Shown piece after piece: positions 51,794 through 59,884 of a stretch of 64,000 bases of DNA. Made by a program: the position numbers and the translations under genes. Below the pieces are notes generated by a model. The model was not told the DNA's origin, did no database searches, and saw only the letters and a list, made by a program, of their open reading frames with translations. The first letter of the stretch is position 1. Each line of letters opens with the position of its first letter. The DNA is from a virus, in IMG/VR virus record IMGVR_UViG_3300047469_000312, positions 62,001 to 126,000 of that record. One strand, written 5' to 3'.

Positions 51794-52597
51794 ATGGCAG
51801 TAGATGAAAACGTGCTGGCCCATTTGGAATCCATCCGACTGACGTATAACGTCACCATCCTGCACGCAGTCGAAGTAGGGAGTCGGGCGTGGGGACTGGC
51901 CAACCCACAGAGTGACCATGACATCGGTTTCATCTACGTGCGTCCTAAACACACGTACTTCCAGATCAACCAAGGGCATCGCGACGCGGCCTTGCTGGAA
52001 AACCGTGACACGCTCGAAATCAAGGTCGACGGCTTTGGCGACTTGAATGGTTTTGACATCGAGAAGGCCACTACCCTAGCGTACAACTCGAATCCGTCCA
52101 TCGTCGACTGGCTGCGACTGCCCGAGTATTATTCCACGGATCATGCGAATCGCTTGCGTGAACTGATGTGGAAAGGTTTCTCGACGTTAAAGCTGCGTCA
52201 GCAGAACGTCTCGATCTTGCGGCGCAATTACAAGACCTACGTCGAACCACGCCCCACTGTCTCAGTGAAGAAGTACCTGCACACCGTGCGGCCGCTATTG
52301 AATGCGATCTGGTTCGAACGTACCGCAACCTTCGACCTCGGCACGGAATGTCCGCCGGTGAATTACCTGGCATTGTGCAATGTGGCGGCGTACAACCACG
52401 ACCTGCTCGAAGGCTGCATGCAGCTGTTGCACCTGAAGCTTAAGGGCGAAGAGCGCGTGCAACGCATCGCTGGCATCGACCGTGTGATTGAGAAGATGCT
52501 AGAAAGCCGTGAGATCCCTCAAGGTCTCACCCGTATAGCTCCGGACATTGTCCAGTACGATCGTTTCTTTGCGGACGTTGTCCTTCAACAGAACTGA
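51794..52597 (+). CDS. RlaP-like nucleotidyltransferase, 267 aa
   Basis: It contains the nucleotidyltransferase core GSRAWGLANPQSDHDIGF with Gly29-Ser30 and metal-binding Asp41/Asp43, then ENRDTLEIKVDG, NGFDIEKATTLAYNSNPSIV and DWLRLPEYYS. This matches the polymerase-beta-like RlaP/COG3541 family, often found next to RNA ligases and thought to act in RNA repair. No ligase is visible here. AGGA precedes the ATG. Adjacent P-loop and basic small proteins may belong to the same pathway. Confidence 0.75.
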   Translation: MAVDENVLAHLESIRLTYNVTILHAVEVGSRAWGLANPQSDHDIGFIYVRPKHTYFQINQGHRDAALLENRDTLEIKVDGFGDLNGFDIEKATTLAYNSNPSIVDWLRLPEYYSTDHANRLRELMWKGFSTLKLRQQNVSILRRNYKTYVEPRPTVSVKKYLHTVRPLLNAIWFERTATFDLGTECPPVNYLALCNVAAYNHDLLEGCMQLLHLKLKGEERVQRIAGIDRVIEKMLESREIPQGLTRIAPDIVQYDRFFADVVLQQN

Positions 52598-52599
52598 TC

Positions 52600-52833
52600 A
52601 TGAAACTGAGCGAAGCACTAAGCATCATTCGGCGGCATGGGCGCGGCATCGCCGTATGTCAGAACGGACGCGATGAGCATCATGTTCAGTACAGCTACGA
52701 CCGCCATTTGCGGCTCACGTGGCAAGCAGGTAGCACTGCGGGCGGAGTGGTGACTGGTAGCCTCATCCCGGATATGAATAGCGAGGGCTGGCAGGTGTTT
52801 GCCAGCCTGTACTCGCAGACCCAATTGTCGTAA
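52600..52833 (+). CDS. hypothetical protein, 77 aa
   Basis: It begins two bases after the nucleotidyltransferase stop, without a clear ribosome site, so coupled translation is likely. Short helix at the start (KLSEALSIIRRHGRG), then a beta-rich body. No family recognised. Confidence 0.45.
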   Translation: MKLSEALSIIRRHGRGIAVCQNGRDEHHVQYSYDRHLRLTWQAGSTAGGVVTGSLIPDMNSEGWQVFASLYSQTQLS

Positions 52834-52842
52834 GGATCAAGC

Positions 52843-53343
52843 ATGGCCAGTAACATGGAAGCAATTGCATCCGTTCAGGGGTTGCGCCCCTGGGTGATGG
52901 AGCTCGTGAAGAACGACGAATGGTTGGACCTGTTCGATGCGGATACGGCTCGCCTGAACAAGGTGGTGATTCTGACTGCGACCAAGCCGTTTAATGGTGA
53001 GAAGGTCGACGTGTTTGGGATCATCCCCAAGGAAGCACTCAAGCCCTTCGGGCTGCACGAAAGTTTCATTGGCCGCCCCGCCCCCACGCACCAACTGGGT
53101 GCCGATCAAGCGATGGTGTTGATGGTGCGCTCGGTCGTTATTCCGCACAAGCAAACTGCCTGGACACCGGGCCGAGACCCAAACAGTCGGGAAGTGGACT
53201 ACTGTGACTTCATCGCTGCTGAACACGGCGTGAAGGACTTCGTGCACCGCACCCTCGTGCATCAGCGTCATACGGCGAAGTTCGGCGAGCAGATCGCCAA
53301 CTTCCTCGCCAAGGGTGTGAAGCCGATCATCCTGCTCACATGA
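52843..53343 (+). CDS. hypothetical protein, 166 aa
   Basis: TAAGGA precedes the ATG. Mixed alpha/beta with a Pro-rich centre (FIGRPAPTHQLGADQAMVLM) and a positively charged helical C-terminus (HRTLVHQRHTAKFGEQIANF). No motif. It overlaps the next ATG by four bases. Confidence 0.45.
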   Translation: MASNMEAIASVQGLRPWVMELVKNDEWLDLFDADTARLNKVVILTATKPFNGEKVDVFGIIPKEALKPFGLHESFIGRPAPTHQLGADQAMVLMVRSVVIPHKQTAWTPGRDPNSREVDYCDFIAAEHGVKDFVHRTLVHQRHTAKFGEQIANFLAKGVKPIILLT

Positions 53344-53669
53344 GTGCGAACCTTGATGCGTTTGCTCAGCAATGCATGGCGAAGTATCCGGCTGCTCACG
53401 TATCGTGGTTTCTGATGTCCTCGTTCATTTACTACTACCACTGCAGTTCCTTGATTTCGGACGATCTGTTCGAAGGGATCTGCAAGTGGCTAGAACGTAA
53501 TATCGACACGATTGAGCATCCGCACAAGCACCTCATCACACACGACATGTTTGCGATCGGCAGTGCCTTTGCGCTGAGCTACAAGGATTATCCGTTGCGG
53601 GTGCGCTCGGCTGCCATGGCGCTACTTTTCCAACTCGACGAATTGAATAAGAAGGAAACAACAGCATGA
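53340..53669 (+). CDS. hypothetical protein, 109 aa
   Basis: It starts in ATGA with the previous stop and ends in ATGA with the next gene. Helical, aromatic N-terminus (VSWFLMSSFIYYYHCSSL), acidic C-terminus. No family recognised; part of a coupled run 52843-54430. Confidence 0.45.
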   Translation: MSANLDAFAQQCMAKYPAAHVSWFLMSSFIYYYHCSSLISDDLFEGICKWLERNIDTIEHPHKHLITHDMFAIGSAFALSYKDYPLRVRSAAMALLFQLDELNKKETTA

Positions 53670-53980
53670 CTGGAGTAGAACCCAAGACTGAAAGCGACTA
53701 TCCTCTTTCGGGCATGGTTGCTCGCGCTATGCTGCGCGAGTACATCGACGAAGTAGTAGCCAAGAGTCGTGACACCTGCGCGGAGATCATTCAGGAGCTG
53801 CGAGGCACGCTGAAGGTCAAGCGCATCGACCTGAAAGAGTTCGATTGGGCGGAGTATCCGACGATCATCGCGATGTCATTCTCGCTCGTCAATGACGAGA
53901 CCAACATCCGTCATCTGTTCTCGCCCAAGCATTCGGCCTGGCAGACTTCCTGCGACAGCGCTTACGTTAAGGAGGCGTGA
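53666..53980 (+). CDS. hypothetical protein, 104 aa
   Basis: It overlaps the upstream stop by four bases, with AAGGAAA upstream. Acidic, helical (AMLREYIDEVVAKSRDTCAE); no motif. Its last bases contain the AAGGAGG site for the next gene. Confidence 0.45.
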   Translation: MTGVEPKTESDYPLSGMVARAMLREYIDEVVAKSRDTCAEIIQELRGTLKVKRIDLKEFDWAEYPTIIAMSFSLVNDETNIRHLFSPKHSAWQTSCDSAYVKEA

Positions 53981-54327
53981 TGATCAATCTAAATAACGCG
54001 AATCCGGAGTTCTGTTTTGTCCTCGGCGTGGTGCTTCTGATTGCGATGTTTTACTTCGTTATGCGCGAAGAACAGGCGAAGAAGATTCGCGAGAGTCGTT
54101 ACTGGCCCATTGCCTTTATTGGTTGGCCGCTCGTCCTGTCGATTCCCGCTAAGCTGATGCTACCGTTCTTTGACCAAGCGCAGATCAACGAAGACATTTT
54201 CGTGCCGTCATTGTTCGGCGGTGTCCTGTTGCTGTGCGGCGTGTCGCTCTTTATTCAGCATCGTCGCATGAAGAAGGAAGCTGAGCGAGATTTCCAAAAC
54301 GCTCTACGGCGAGGTAGACGTGGTTGA
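53980..54327 (+). CDS. membrane protein, 115 aa
   Basis: I choose ATG 53980, four bases after AAGGAGG, over the in-frame GTG at 53977. Hydrophobic segments at ~10-27 (FVLGVVLLIAMFYFVM), ~42-62 (WPIAFIGWPLVLSIPAKLML) and ~72-90 (FVPSLFGGVLLLCGVSLFI), then a basic tail (HRRMKKEAERDF). Three spans are likely. Function unknown. Confidence 0.6.
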   Translation: MINLNNANPEFCFVLGVVLLIAMFYFVMREEQAKKIRESRYWPIAFIGWPLVLSIPAKLMLPFFDQAQINEDIFVPSLFGGVLLLCGVSLFIQHRRMKKEAERDFQNALRRGRRG

Positions 54328-54430
54328 TCCAGACATCCGGGCTGAACTCTGCTACGAGATTCGTGATCTGCGCGCGGAGGCTGATCCCGATGCTCCTCAT
54401 GCCGTCTTCAGTTTTTACGTGGTGACGTAA
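54320..54430 (+). CDS. possible tiny acidic protein, GTG start, 36 aa
   Basis: A GTG at 54320 with GAGG five bases upstream opens a 36-codon frame (VDPDIRAELCYEIRDLRAEA...) overlapping the end of the membrane protein gene. It is strongly acidic. The overlap and ribosome site make it plausible, but its shortness makes this a weak call. Confidence 0.35.
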   Translation: MVDPDIRAELCYEIRDLRAEADPDAPHAVFSFYVVT

Positions 54431-54521
54431 CAAAGATAAACGATGAACCTTATCTTCGTCGATCGTGGTCCGGCCACGAGCTGGACCGATCACAACCTCA
54501 TACAAGCTTACAAATAAGAAC

Positions 54522-54929
54522 ATGCTCAAGATCAATATCGAACATGGCGATGTCGGTGTTGCCGCCGCAGTAGCAGGCATTATCGAGAACGCACTGGCTC
54601 AGCACGGTTTCACCAACGTGAAGGGCAAGATCGTGATGGTGTACCAGGAAGTCAAGCGCGATGCCGCAGGCAGTGTCGTGCCTAGCTTCGGCAAGGTCAA
54701 TCAGCTCTCGCCGCTGGTCGATCCTGCAATCGAGTTACGTCCGAAGATGTACACGACGGAACTGATGGACGCCCGCATCGCTTATGGCTACCCGGTTATC
54801 GTCGACTGGATGAAGGCCGATCGACCGGATGTCTTCGCTTCTCCGGTACTGATCGATACGGGTATCGAATCTACTCCGTATCAAGAACAACTGAAAGCGT
54901 TCAAGGAAGGGAAAGATGCTGCGTGCTGA
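54522..54929 (+). CDS. hypothetical protein, 135 aa
   Basis: The ATG at 54522 has only a weak site (AATAAGAAC). The first ~60 residues are a strand-helix-strand pattern ([33 protein letters not shown]); the rest is mixed. It overlaps the thymidylate synthase start by 14 bases, so it is probably co-translated with thyA. No family recognised. Confidence 0.5.
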   Translation: MLKINIEHGDVGVAAAVAGIIENALAQHGFTNVKGKIVMVYQEVKRDAAGSVVPSFGKVNQLSPLVDPAIELRPKMYTTELMDARIAYGYPVIVDWMKADRPDVFASPVLIDTGIESTPYQEQLKAFKEGKDAAC

Positions 54930-55803
54930 ACAACAATACCTGAACGGCCTGCGCCGCATCCATGACGAAGGCGTCGATCTCAAGAACGAACGCACCGGGA
55001 TCGTCTGTCGGACGGTGATCAATGTCGACCTCACGTACGACGCGACCAGCAACAAGGCACCGATCGTCACCACGCGTAAAGCACCGGTGAAACTCCCGAT
55101 CGCTGAGCTGCTCGGTTACATCAAGGGTGTCACGTCCGCCGCACAGATGCGCGAGCTCGGCACCAAGTCGTGGGACGCCAACGCCAACGAAAATACGGCA
55201 TGGCTGAAGAACCCCAACCGTCAAGGTGAAGACGACCTCGGCCTGATCTACGGGGCAGTCGCCAAGAACTGGCCTGTCACTGAGTTTTACACGCCGGATG
55301 GTGGTGAGTCGAACACCACACTCGATCTGTTCCGCAAGGTCTACAACAACCTGAAGAAGGGCGTCGATGATCGGGGCGAAATCATCACGTTCTGGAATCC
55401 GGGTATGTTCCACTTGGGCTGCCTGCGGCCGTGCATGTACGAACATCAGTTCTCGCTGTTGGGTGACGACCTGTATCTGAATTCGACCCAGCGCTCTTCA
55501 GACTGGCCGCTCGGCACCGTGGCGAACATGGTGCAGGTCTGGTTGTTCCTGCGACTGATGGCGCAGATTACGGGCAAGAACCCGAAGTACGCGTATCACC
55601 GTAATGTGAACTCGCACATCTACGGCAACCAGCTGGACTTGGTGCCTGTGCAGTTGAGCCGGTCGATTTTGGCTGAGCCGACGATTGACATCAACCCAGA
55701 CATCAAGACGCTGGAAGATCTGGAAACCTGGGTGACGGTCGACGATTTCAAGGTCACGTATCCGGAATACCATCCGGCGATCAACTATCCATTTGCGGTG
55801 TGA
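54916..55803 (+). CDS. thyA: thymidylate synthase, 295 aa
   Basis: It methylates dUMP to dTMP using methylene-tetrahydrofolate. Conserved features: Arg26-containing [18 protein letters not shown] (~107-113), catalytic Cys173 in [19 protein letters not shown] (192-200) and Asn204, the position that in this fold favours dUMP over dCMP. The nucleophile neighbour His is replaced by Met (PCM for the usual PCH), and PFN by VAN. These deviations are unusual but core residues remain. With tmk and folA it completes the dTMP pathway. Confidence 0.85.
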   Translation: MLRAEQQYLNGLRRIHDEGVDLKNERTGIVCRTVINVDLTYDATSNKAPIVTTRKAPVKLPIAELLGYIKGVTSAAQMRELGTKSWDANANENTAWLKNPNRQGEDDLGLIYGAVAKNWPVTEFYTPDGGESNTTLDLFRKVYNNLKKGVDDRGEIITFWNPGMFHLGCLRPCMYEHQFSLLGDDLYLNSTQRSSDWPLGTVANMVQVWLFLRLMAQITGKNPKYAYHRNVNSHIYGNQLDLVPVQLSRSILAEPTIDINPDIKTLEDLETWVTVDDFKVTYPEYHPAINYPFAV

Positions 55804-55805
55804 GC

Positions 55806-56072
55806 ATGTCCGAGAAAAGCCTAGAAGAAGAACTCGCGTTCTTGCGTGAGCGCGAGATAGAGGTCATCGGTTTGCTGGGGTTCTTGAAGCCCGTCATGCA
55901 AGCAAACGTTGATGTCAATTTCACGCTCAGTCGGGACGAGCATGGATTTGGAAAGCTCTATATGCATCCGCTCGCGGTCTCTGCAGAAGACGCCGGAGAT
56001 AAGCCTGTCTGGTGTGGTTCGGTGGCGGTGCTTTCACCGAGCTTTCTGAAGACGTTTGTCGATAAGGACTGA
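55806..56072 (+). CDS. hypothetical protein, 88 aa
   Basis: The ATG at 55806 is three bases after the thyA stop; an in-frame GTG at 55800 overlaps that stop. The N-terminus is a charged helix (LEEELAFLREREIEVIGLLG), then strands. No motif. It may be coupled to thyA. Confidence 0.45.
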   Translation: MSEKSLEEELAFLREREIEVIGLLGFLKPVMQANVDVNFTLSRDEHGFGKLYMHPLAVSAEDAGDKPVWCGSVAVLSPSFLKTFVDKD

Positions 56073-56073
56073 C

Positions 56074-56319
56074 ATGGCCTACGCAAAAGTGCTCTGGCAT
56101 CCGGCACAGAACCGCGCGCTCACGGATGAGGAAGCCGCTTACGTAGATGCGTGCGCGATGCGGGCTATGGAAGGCTATATCTCCCGTGGTACGAATCTCA
56201 CGTCAGCAGACATCGCGGACATCTCGTACAAAACAGCGTTCATGATGCTAGACGTTCGTCAAGATCGCTACATGAAGATGGTCAAGTACGAGGTCAAAGA
56301 AGAAACCCGACCGGGTTGA
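56074..56319 (+). CDS. hypothetical protein, 81 aa
   Basis: The ATG at 56074 follows AAGGA. Helical and mixed-charge (TDEEAAYVDACAMRAMEGYI). It lies just before the Thg1-like gene, 11 bases upstream. No family recognised. Confidence 0.45.
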   Translation: MAYAKVLWHPAQNRALTDEEAAYVDACAMRAMEGYISRGTNLTSADIADISYKTAFMMLDVRQDRYMKMVKYEVKEETRPG

Positions 56320-56330
56320 AGGATAGAATA

Positions 56331-57134
56331 ATGAGAAAGGACAAACTCGGCGATCGCATGAAGCGCTACGAGCTCTCGGACGATCGTCGTCTGATGCCGT
56401 TGCTGCCGATTGTCATCCGCATGGACGGGATCGCTTTCAGTACATTCACACGGGGTTTGAAGCGCCCGTACGACGAGCGGCTATCGACCTGCATGATCGA
56501 GACCACCAAGGGCCTGGTAGAGCGCTGGCACGCTACGTTGGGCTATACGCAAAGCGATGAAATCACGATCTTCCTGAAGAACGACGATCCGTTTGCTTTG
56601 ATGCCTTACGACGGCCGCGTGCAGAAATTGATCGGGGCATTTGCTTCGTCGGTCACGGGCAAGTTCATCCGCCACATGAATCAGCACCTGCCAGAGAAAG
56701 CCCACATCGATCCGGAGTTCGACTGCCGGGTCTGGCAATTGCCGAACATGGCAGAAGTCTTCAACATGTTCCTGTGGCGCGAATCGGATGCGACCACCAA
56801 CAGCATCCAGATGGCGGCGCAGTCGCAGTATAGCCACAAGCAGCTGCACAAGAAGGGCTGGTCGGACTTGAACGAGATGCTCTTCCAGAAGGGCATCAAC
56901 TACAACGACTACCCGGCCTTCTTTAAGCGCGGCACGTACGCGCGCCGCACGGCGGTGCATCGTTTGCTGACGGCTGAGGAACTGAACAAGATCCCCGAGC
57001 AGCACCGTCACCTGCATCAAGGGATTGTCACACGTAATGAGCTCATTGCGGTCGACATGCCTGCGATCCATTCGATCAAGGGTGGCATGGAAGAACTGCT
57101 CGGCCACATGAAGCCGCGCGCGTTATTGGGGTAA
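56331..57134 (+). CDS. thg1: Thg1-like tRNA(His) guanylyltransferase, 267 aa
   Basis: It has the family layout: KLGDRMKRYE near the start, PIVIRMDGIAF with Asp32, TRGLKRPYDERL, GYTQSDEITIF with Asp76-Glu77, the metal-binding acids of this 3'-to-5' polymerase fold. Eukaryotic Thg1 adds G-1 to tRNA(His); bacterial and phage Thg1-like proteins repair 5'-truncated tRNAs. The ATG at 56331 follows AAGGA by seven bases. It lies ~4 kb from the RlaP-like and P-loop genes. Function here: tRNA editing or RNA end repair, by inference. Confidence 0.85.
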   Translation: MRKDKLGDRMKRYELSDDRRLMPLLPIVIRMDGIAFSTFTRGLKRPYDERLSTCMIETTKGLVERWHATLGYTQSDEITIFLKNDDPFALMPYDGRVQKLIGAFASSVTGKFIRHMNQHLPEKAHIDPEFDCRVWQLPNMAEVFNMFLWRESDATTNSIQMAAQSQYSHKQLHKKGWSDLNEMLFQKGINYNDYPAFFKRGTYARRTAVHRLLTAEELNKIPEQHRHLHQGIVTRNELIAVDMPAIHSIKGGMEELLGHMKPRALLG

Positions 57135-57137
57135 GCA

Positions 57138-57890
57138 ATGGTAAAACTAATTCTTAAAGATCTACCGCCTGGTTTCAAAAGCGTGCCAGCAGACAGCAGC
57201 TATCAGCCCGATCTGTCGGAATGGATCAGCAATCAGTCCTATGTGGGACGGAATCTGATTGCGGTAGTGACGCGTAACGTGTCGACCGACCAAGAAAACG
57301 GCGAGCTGTACGCAGGCATGATCAAGGCGATGCTGGAACTCCATCCGTATTCGATCGATGGCTTCTGGACTGGCTTCAGTGAAGATGGTTTCTTCATGCC
57401 AGACCCGCGCTTTAAGGTCAACGAGAAGTATGGTCGGCCCGTCGATCGCCTGCTCACGCACTGGCGGCGGGATTACAACTGCTACCAGCATACCGCGCAC
57501 CCGATCGAGGGCAAACAGCGCCCGACCAAAGAGCAGTGCACGATCGACGTGATGTTTATCGAGCCTGACCCCACTTGCACTAAGGTGGTAATGGCATGGC
57601 ACATGTTCCAGATGTTTCCGGAAGAATACGCGGGCCTGCAGTCCAAGCGCGATCTGATGCGTGCGTCACCGGTGTTCAATTTCCACGGCTTTCGCGTGCA
57701 TCGACGCATCAAGGGCACCGTGTGCGAATTCACGCTCGGTTACGAATCGTACGAAGACGGCGACCGCGTGATCGATCATGCCCAGCGCATCTTGAACGGA
57801 ATCGCTCTTGAGGGCATGAATCCCCACGCACGACAAGAGTTCGTCACCGCCATTGCGCCAGACGCTGGTCCGGAAGTCCAGGCGGGCTAA
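57138..57890 (+). CDS. paralogue of 58192, unknown function, 250 aa
   Basis: Shares with 58192 a core: VGRNLIAVVTRN, LELHPYSIDGFWTGF, THWRRDYNCY, CTIDVMFIEPDPTCTKVVMAW and GLQSKRDLM. The core has strands and a Trp-rich face. The N-terminal ~30 residues are short and flexible. It starts three bases after the Thg1-like gene stop. The role is not known; I see no catalytic motif, but strong conservation between two copies suggests a binding or structural role. Confidence 0.55.
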   Translation: MVKLILKDLPPGFKSVPADSSYQPDLSEWISNQSYVGRNLIAVVTRNVSTDQENGELYAGMIKAMLELHPYSIDGFWTGFSEDGFFMPDPRFKVNEKYGRPVDRLLTHWRRDYNCYQHTAHPIEGKQRPTKEQCTIDVMFIEPDPTCTKVVMAWHMFQMFPEEYAGLQSKRDLMRASPVFNFHGFRVHRRIKGTVCEFTLGYESYEDGDRVIDHAQRILNGIALEGMNPHARQEFVTAIAPDAGPEVQAG

Positions 57891-58211
57891 ATGAACATGT
57901 ATCGTCGCCAGCGTCTTAACTTCACGTACACGCTACCGGAAGGTTGGTCGATGTTCCTGTACGGTAACGAGCCGGTGCACGTCGTCATCATGACGGACGC
58001 AGGCGACATCGTCACGTGGGCAGTGAGTGCCGGTGACATGGTCATTCGGACCGAACAATTGGTCGACGAGCCGTGGGAGTACGACAGCGTCGAGGCCGGT
58101 ATCTCGCTCTACATCGCCACGCTCGTGGGGCTCGAATTAGCCGACATGCGCATGTATGGTTTAAATCAACTTAACACAACAAGAGGTTCTGATGTCAGCA
58201 GGATCGCGTAA
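57891..58211 (+). CDS. hypothetical protein, 106 aa
   Basis: It starts immediately after the previous stop (or at the ATG two codons later). Beta-rich N-terminal half (FTYTLPEGWSMFLYGNEPV; IVTWAVSAGDMVI) and a helix-rich C-terminus. It sits between two paralogues and overlaps the next start by 20 bases. No family recognised. Confidence 0.45.
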   Translation: MNMYRRQRLNFTYTLPEGWSMFLYGNEPVHVVIMTDAGDIVTWAVSAGDMVIRTEQLVDEPWEYDSVEAGISLYIATLVGLELADMRMYGLNQLNTTRGSDVSRIA

Positions 58212-59133
58212 GAAGCACAGCAACAACCACAAGCAGTATCAGGACGGCAATCAGGACCACCTGGAGGTCTCGTCGCTGCTCGCTGGGGCAGGTAATGGTC
58301 GTGACGTCGAAGCGCGTCTGGGTGGCGCTGCTAAGCTCGCTGAGAGCATCGACAATCCACCCCCGCCGGAAGACGACATCATGGGCGGGGTACCGGGTAT
58401 CGGCAATGAAGGCCCGGTTACAGCGGGCAATGCGGATACCGAGAAACAACCGGAAACCCAGCCAGGTCGCATTGCTGAAGCATTCAGCACTTCCGAAGTC
58501 GGCGCTGAAGGCGATGGCGGCCATATCACCAACAATGTCTACCAGGGTCGCAACATCATTGCGGTGCTGGTGCGCGGTACGCGCGAATCGCTTTTCGAGC
58601 CGAACTTCAATGAGTCGCTAAAGGCCCTCGTCGAGCTGCACCCCATCAAGATCAAGGGTCTGCGCACGGGCTTCAAGATTGGCGAACTCTCGAAGACGCA
58701 AACGCGGGTGATGGCCACTGCCTCAGTGGCCGACTTCACCTGGCTGGAGCGCCAGGATCGGGTGATCGACACCACCATGCATCACTGGGGTGATCGATAC
58801 AACGACTACCTGCTTGACGAAGAACAGGCGCGCGATAACCGCTCGTACAAGGCGAAGATCTCGCTGCAAGACGTGACGATCGACGTCGTCTTCTTCGAAA
58901 CCGATGCGACTCACACCAGGGTGCTCGCTGCCTGGAAGGGCATGAACCTGCGGCCCGTGCATTATACGGGTCTGTTATCGGCGCGTGACGTTGGTGGCTA
59001 TCCCTTCGGTAACCAATGCGTCACGGCGACGCTGGATGGGACGTACGTACGTAATCCCGCGGTGCTGGCAGAAGCGCAGGCGCTGCTCGACGGTGTCCGC
59101 CTGCAATGCGCCAACCCGTACGCTTTGACCTGA
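58192..59133 (+). CDS. paralogue of 57138 with disordered N-terminus, 313 aa
   Basis: GAGG precedes the ATG. Residues ~1-110 are low-complexity and charged (SRKKHSNNHKQYQDGNQD; a Pro/Gly-rich block near 55-90), absent from 57138. The core follows: QGRNIIAVLVRG, VELHPIKIKGLRTGF, HHWGDRYNDYL, VTIDVVFFETDATHTRVLAAW, GLLSARDV. The pair flank a small gene. The tail extension may be a flexible tether. Its stop overlaps the next start by one base. Confidence 0.55.
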   Translation: MSAGSRKKHSNNHKQYQDGNQDHLEVSSLLAGAGNGRDVEARLGGAAKLAESIDNPPPPEDDIMGGVPGIGNEGPVTAGNADTEKQPETQPGRIAEAFSTSEVGAEGDGGHITNNVYQGRNIIAVLVRGTRESLFEPNFNESLKALVELHPIKIKGLRTGFKIGELSKTQTRVMATASVADFTWLERQDRVIDTTMHHWGDRYNDYLLDEEQARDNRSYKAKISLQDVTIDVVFFETDATHTRVLAAWKGMNLRPVHYTGLLSARDVGGYPFGNQCVTATLDGTYVRNPAVLAEAQALLDGVRLQCANPYALT

Positions 59134-59273
59134 TGCTGAAGGTTATCGGCATAAGCGCAGTGATGGTCCTCGCGGGCCTCACTGCGATCGGTGTAGTAGG
59201 GTGGGAAGTGGTCGAGGCAGTCACGCTTTTCTTTCGTTTTACCATGACGGGTCTCGGCTCGTTGCTGCGGTAG
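59133..59273 (+). CDS. small membrane protein, 46 aa
   Basis: The ATG lies within the previous stop (TGATG). One hydrophobic segment (VIGISAVMVLAGLTAIGVVG) near the start and a second amphipathic part (AVTLFFRFTMTGLGSLL). No own ribosome site is strong, so translation is coupled. Function unknown. Confidence 0.5.
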   Translation: MLKVIGISAVMVLAGLTAIGVVGWEVVEAVTLFFRFTMTGLGSLLR

Positions 59274-59309
59274 CCACGAGGTGACACCTTCTTCAGACCA
59301 GGAGGGGCA

Positions 59310-59558
59310 ATGTATCGGCATGACGTGTTGGTGCAGATCGGCAGTCTCTGGTTTACGTTTGTGTTTTTCCTTGTATTGTATTGCCTCTGGTGTTGGTTGG
59401 CTTTACGGTCGCGTCGCTCTCAGGGTAGGATCAGCTATCGTCGCTATGCGATGTATGCGCAGCAACTGCGCCGCCGAACCTGGTGGGTGTTCGGCGCTTC
59501 CTTTCTCGTCGTGACGTTTCTCTACGCAGTGATTACCGAACTTAATTCAAAGGGGTAG
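59310..59558 (+). CDS. small membrane protein, two spans, 82 aa
   Basis: AGGAGGGG precedes the ATG. Hydrophobic segments at ~12-32 (LWFTFVFFLVLYCLWCWLAL) and ~58-74 (VFGASFLVVTFLYAVI) with a basic loop between (RSRRSQGRISYRRYAMYAQQ). It is one of several small membrane proteins clustered here. Confidence 0.55.
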   Translation: MYRHDVLVQIGSLWFTFVFFLVLYCLWCWLALRSRRSQGRISYRRYAMYAQQLRRRTWWVFGASFLVVTFLYAVITELNSKG

Positions 59559-59560
59559 GC

Positions 59561-59884
59561 ATGGCATTTGAACAACCGAAGAGCAGTGAGAACCGCGATG
59601 GGTTCTGCTTTGACACTCTCCTCGCACTGGCCAAAGACGGTCCGTGTTGGGACGGTGACGTGCCCTCGAAGTCCGGGCGCAATGACCTGATCGAGCACGG
59701 GATGGCGATCCGGGTGGTCGTCAAGGGTGAGGACGGCTTCACCGCACTTACCTACAAAGGGCGTGACTTCTTCGTGAAGTACATGGAGTGCGACACGCTG
59801 AAACAGGCGCTCGAAAAGCAACGCCAGAGCTTTATCAAAGGCTGGCGCGAGCGTAACGAACTCACGGATATTGCGGTCAATTAA
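59561..59884 (+). CDS. hypothetical protein, possible winged-helix, 107 aa
   Basis: The start is three bases after the previous gene with GGGG upstream. The pattern helix (DTLLALAKDGPCWDG), helix with basic turn (SKSGRNDLIEHGMAIRVVV) and hairpin (GFTALTYKGRDFF) is consistent with a winged helix, but there is no diagnostic motif. It ends at the structured gap 59885-60120. Confidence 0.45.
   Translation: MAFEQPKSSENRDGFCFDTLLALAKDGPCWDGDVPSKSGRNDLIEHGMAIRVVVKGEDGFTALTYKGRDFFVKYMECDTLKQALEKQRQSFIKGWRERNELTDIAVN

Noticed and set aside
54443-54517. 24-codon frame (MNLIFVDRGPATSW...) upstream of 54522
   Set aside because: Too short, with only AAAGATAAACG upstream; it could be a leader peptide but nothing supports regulation.
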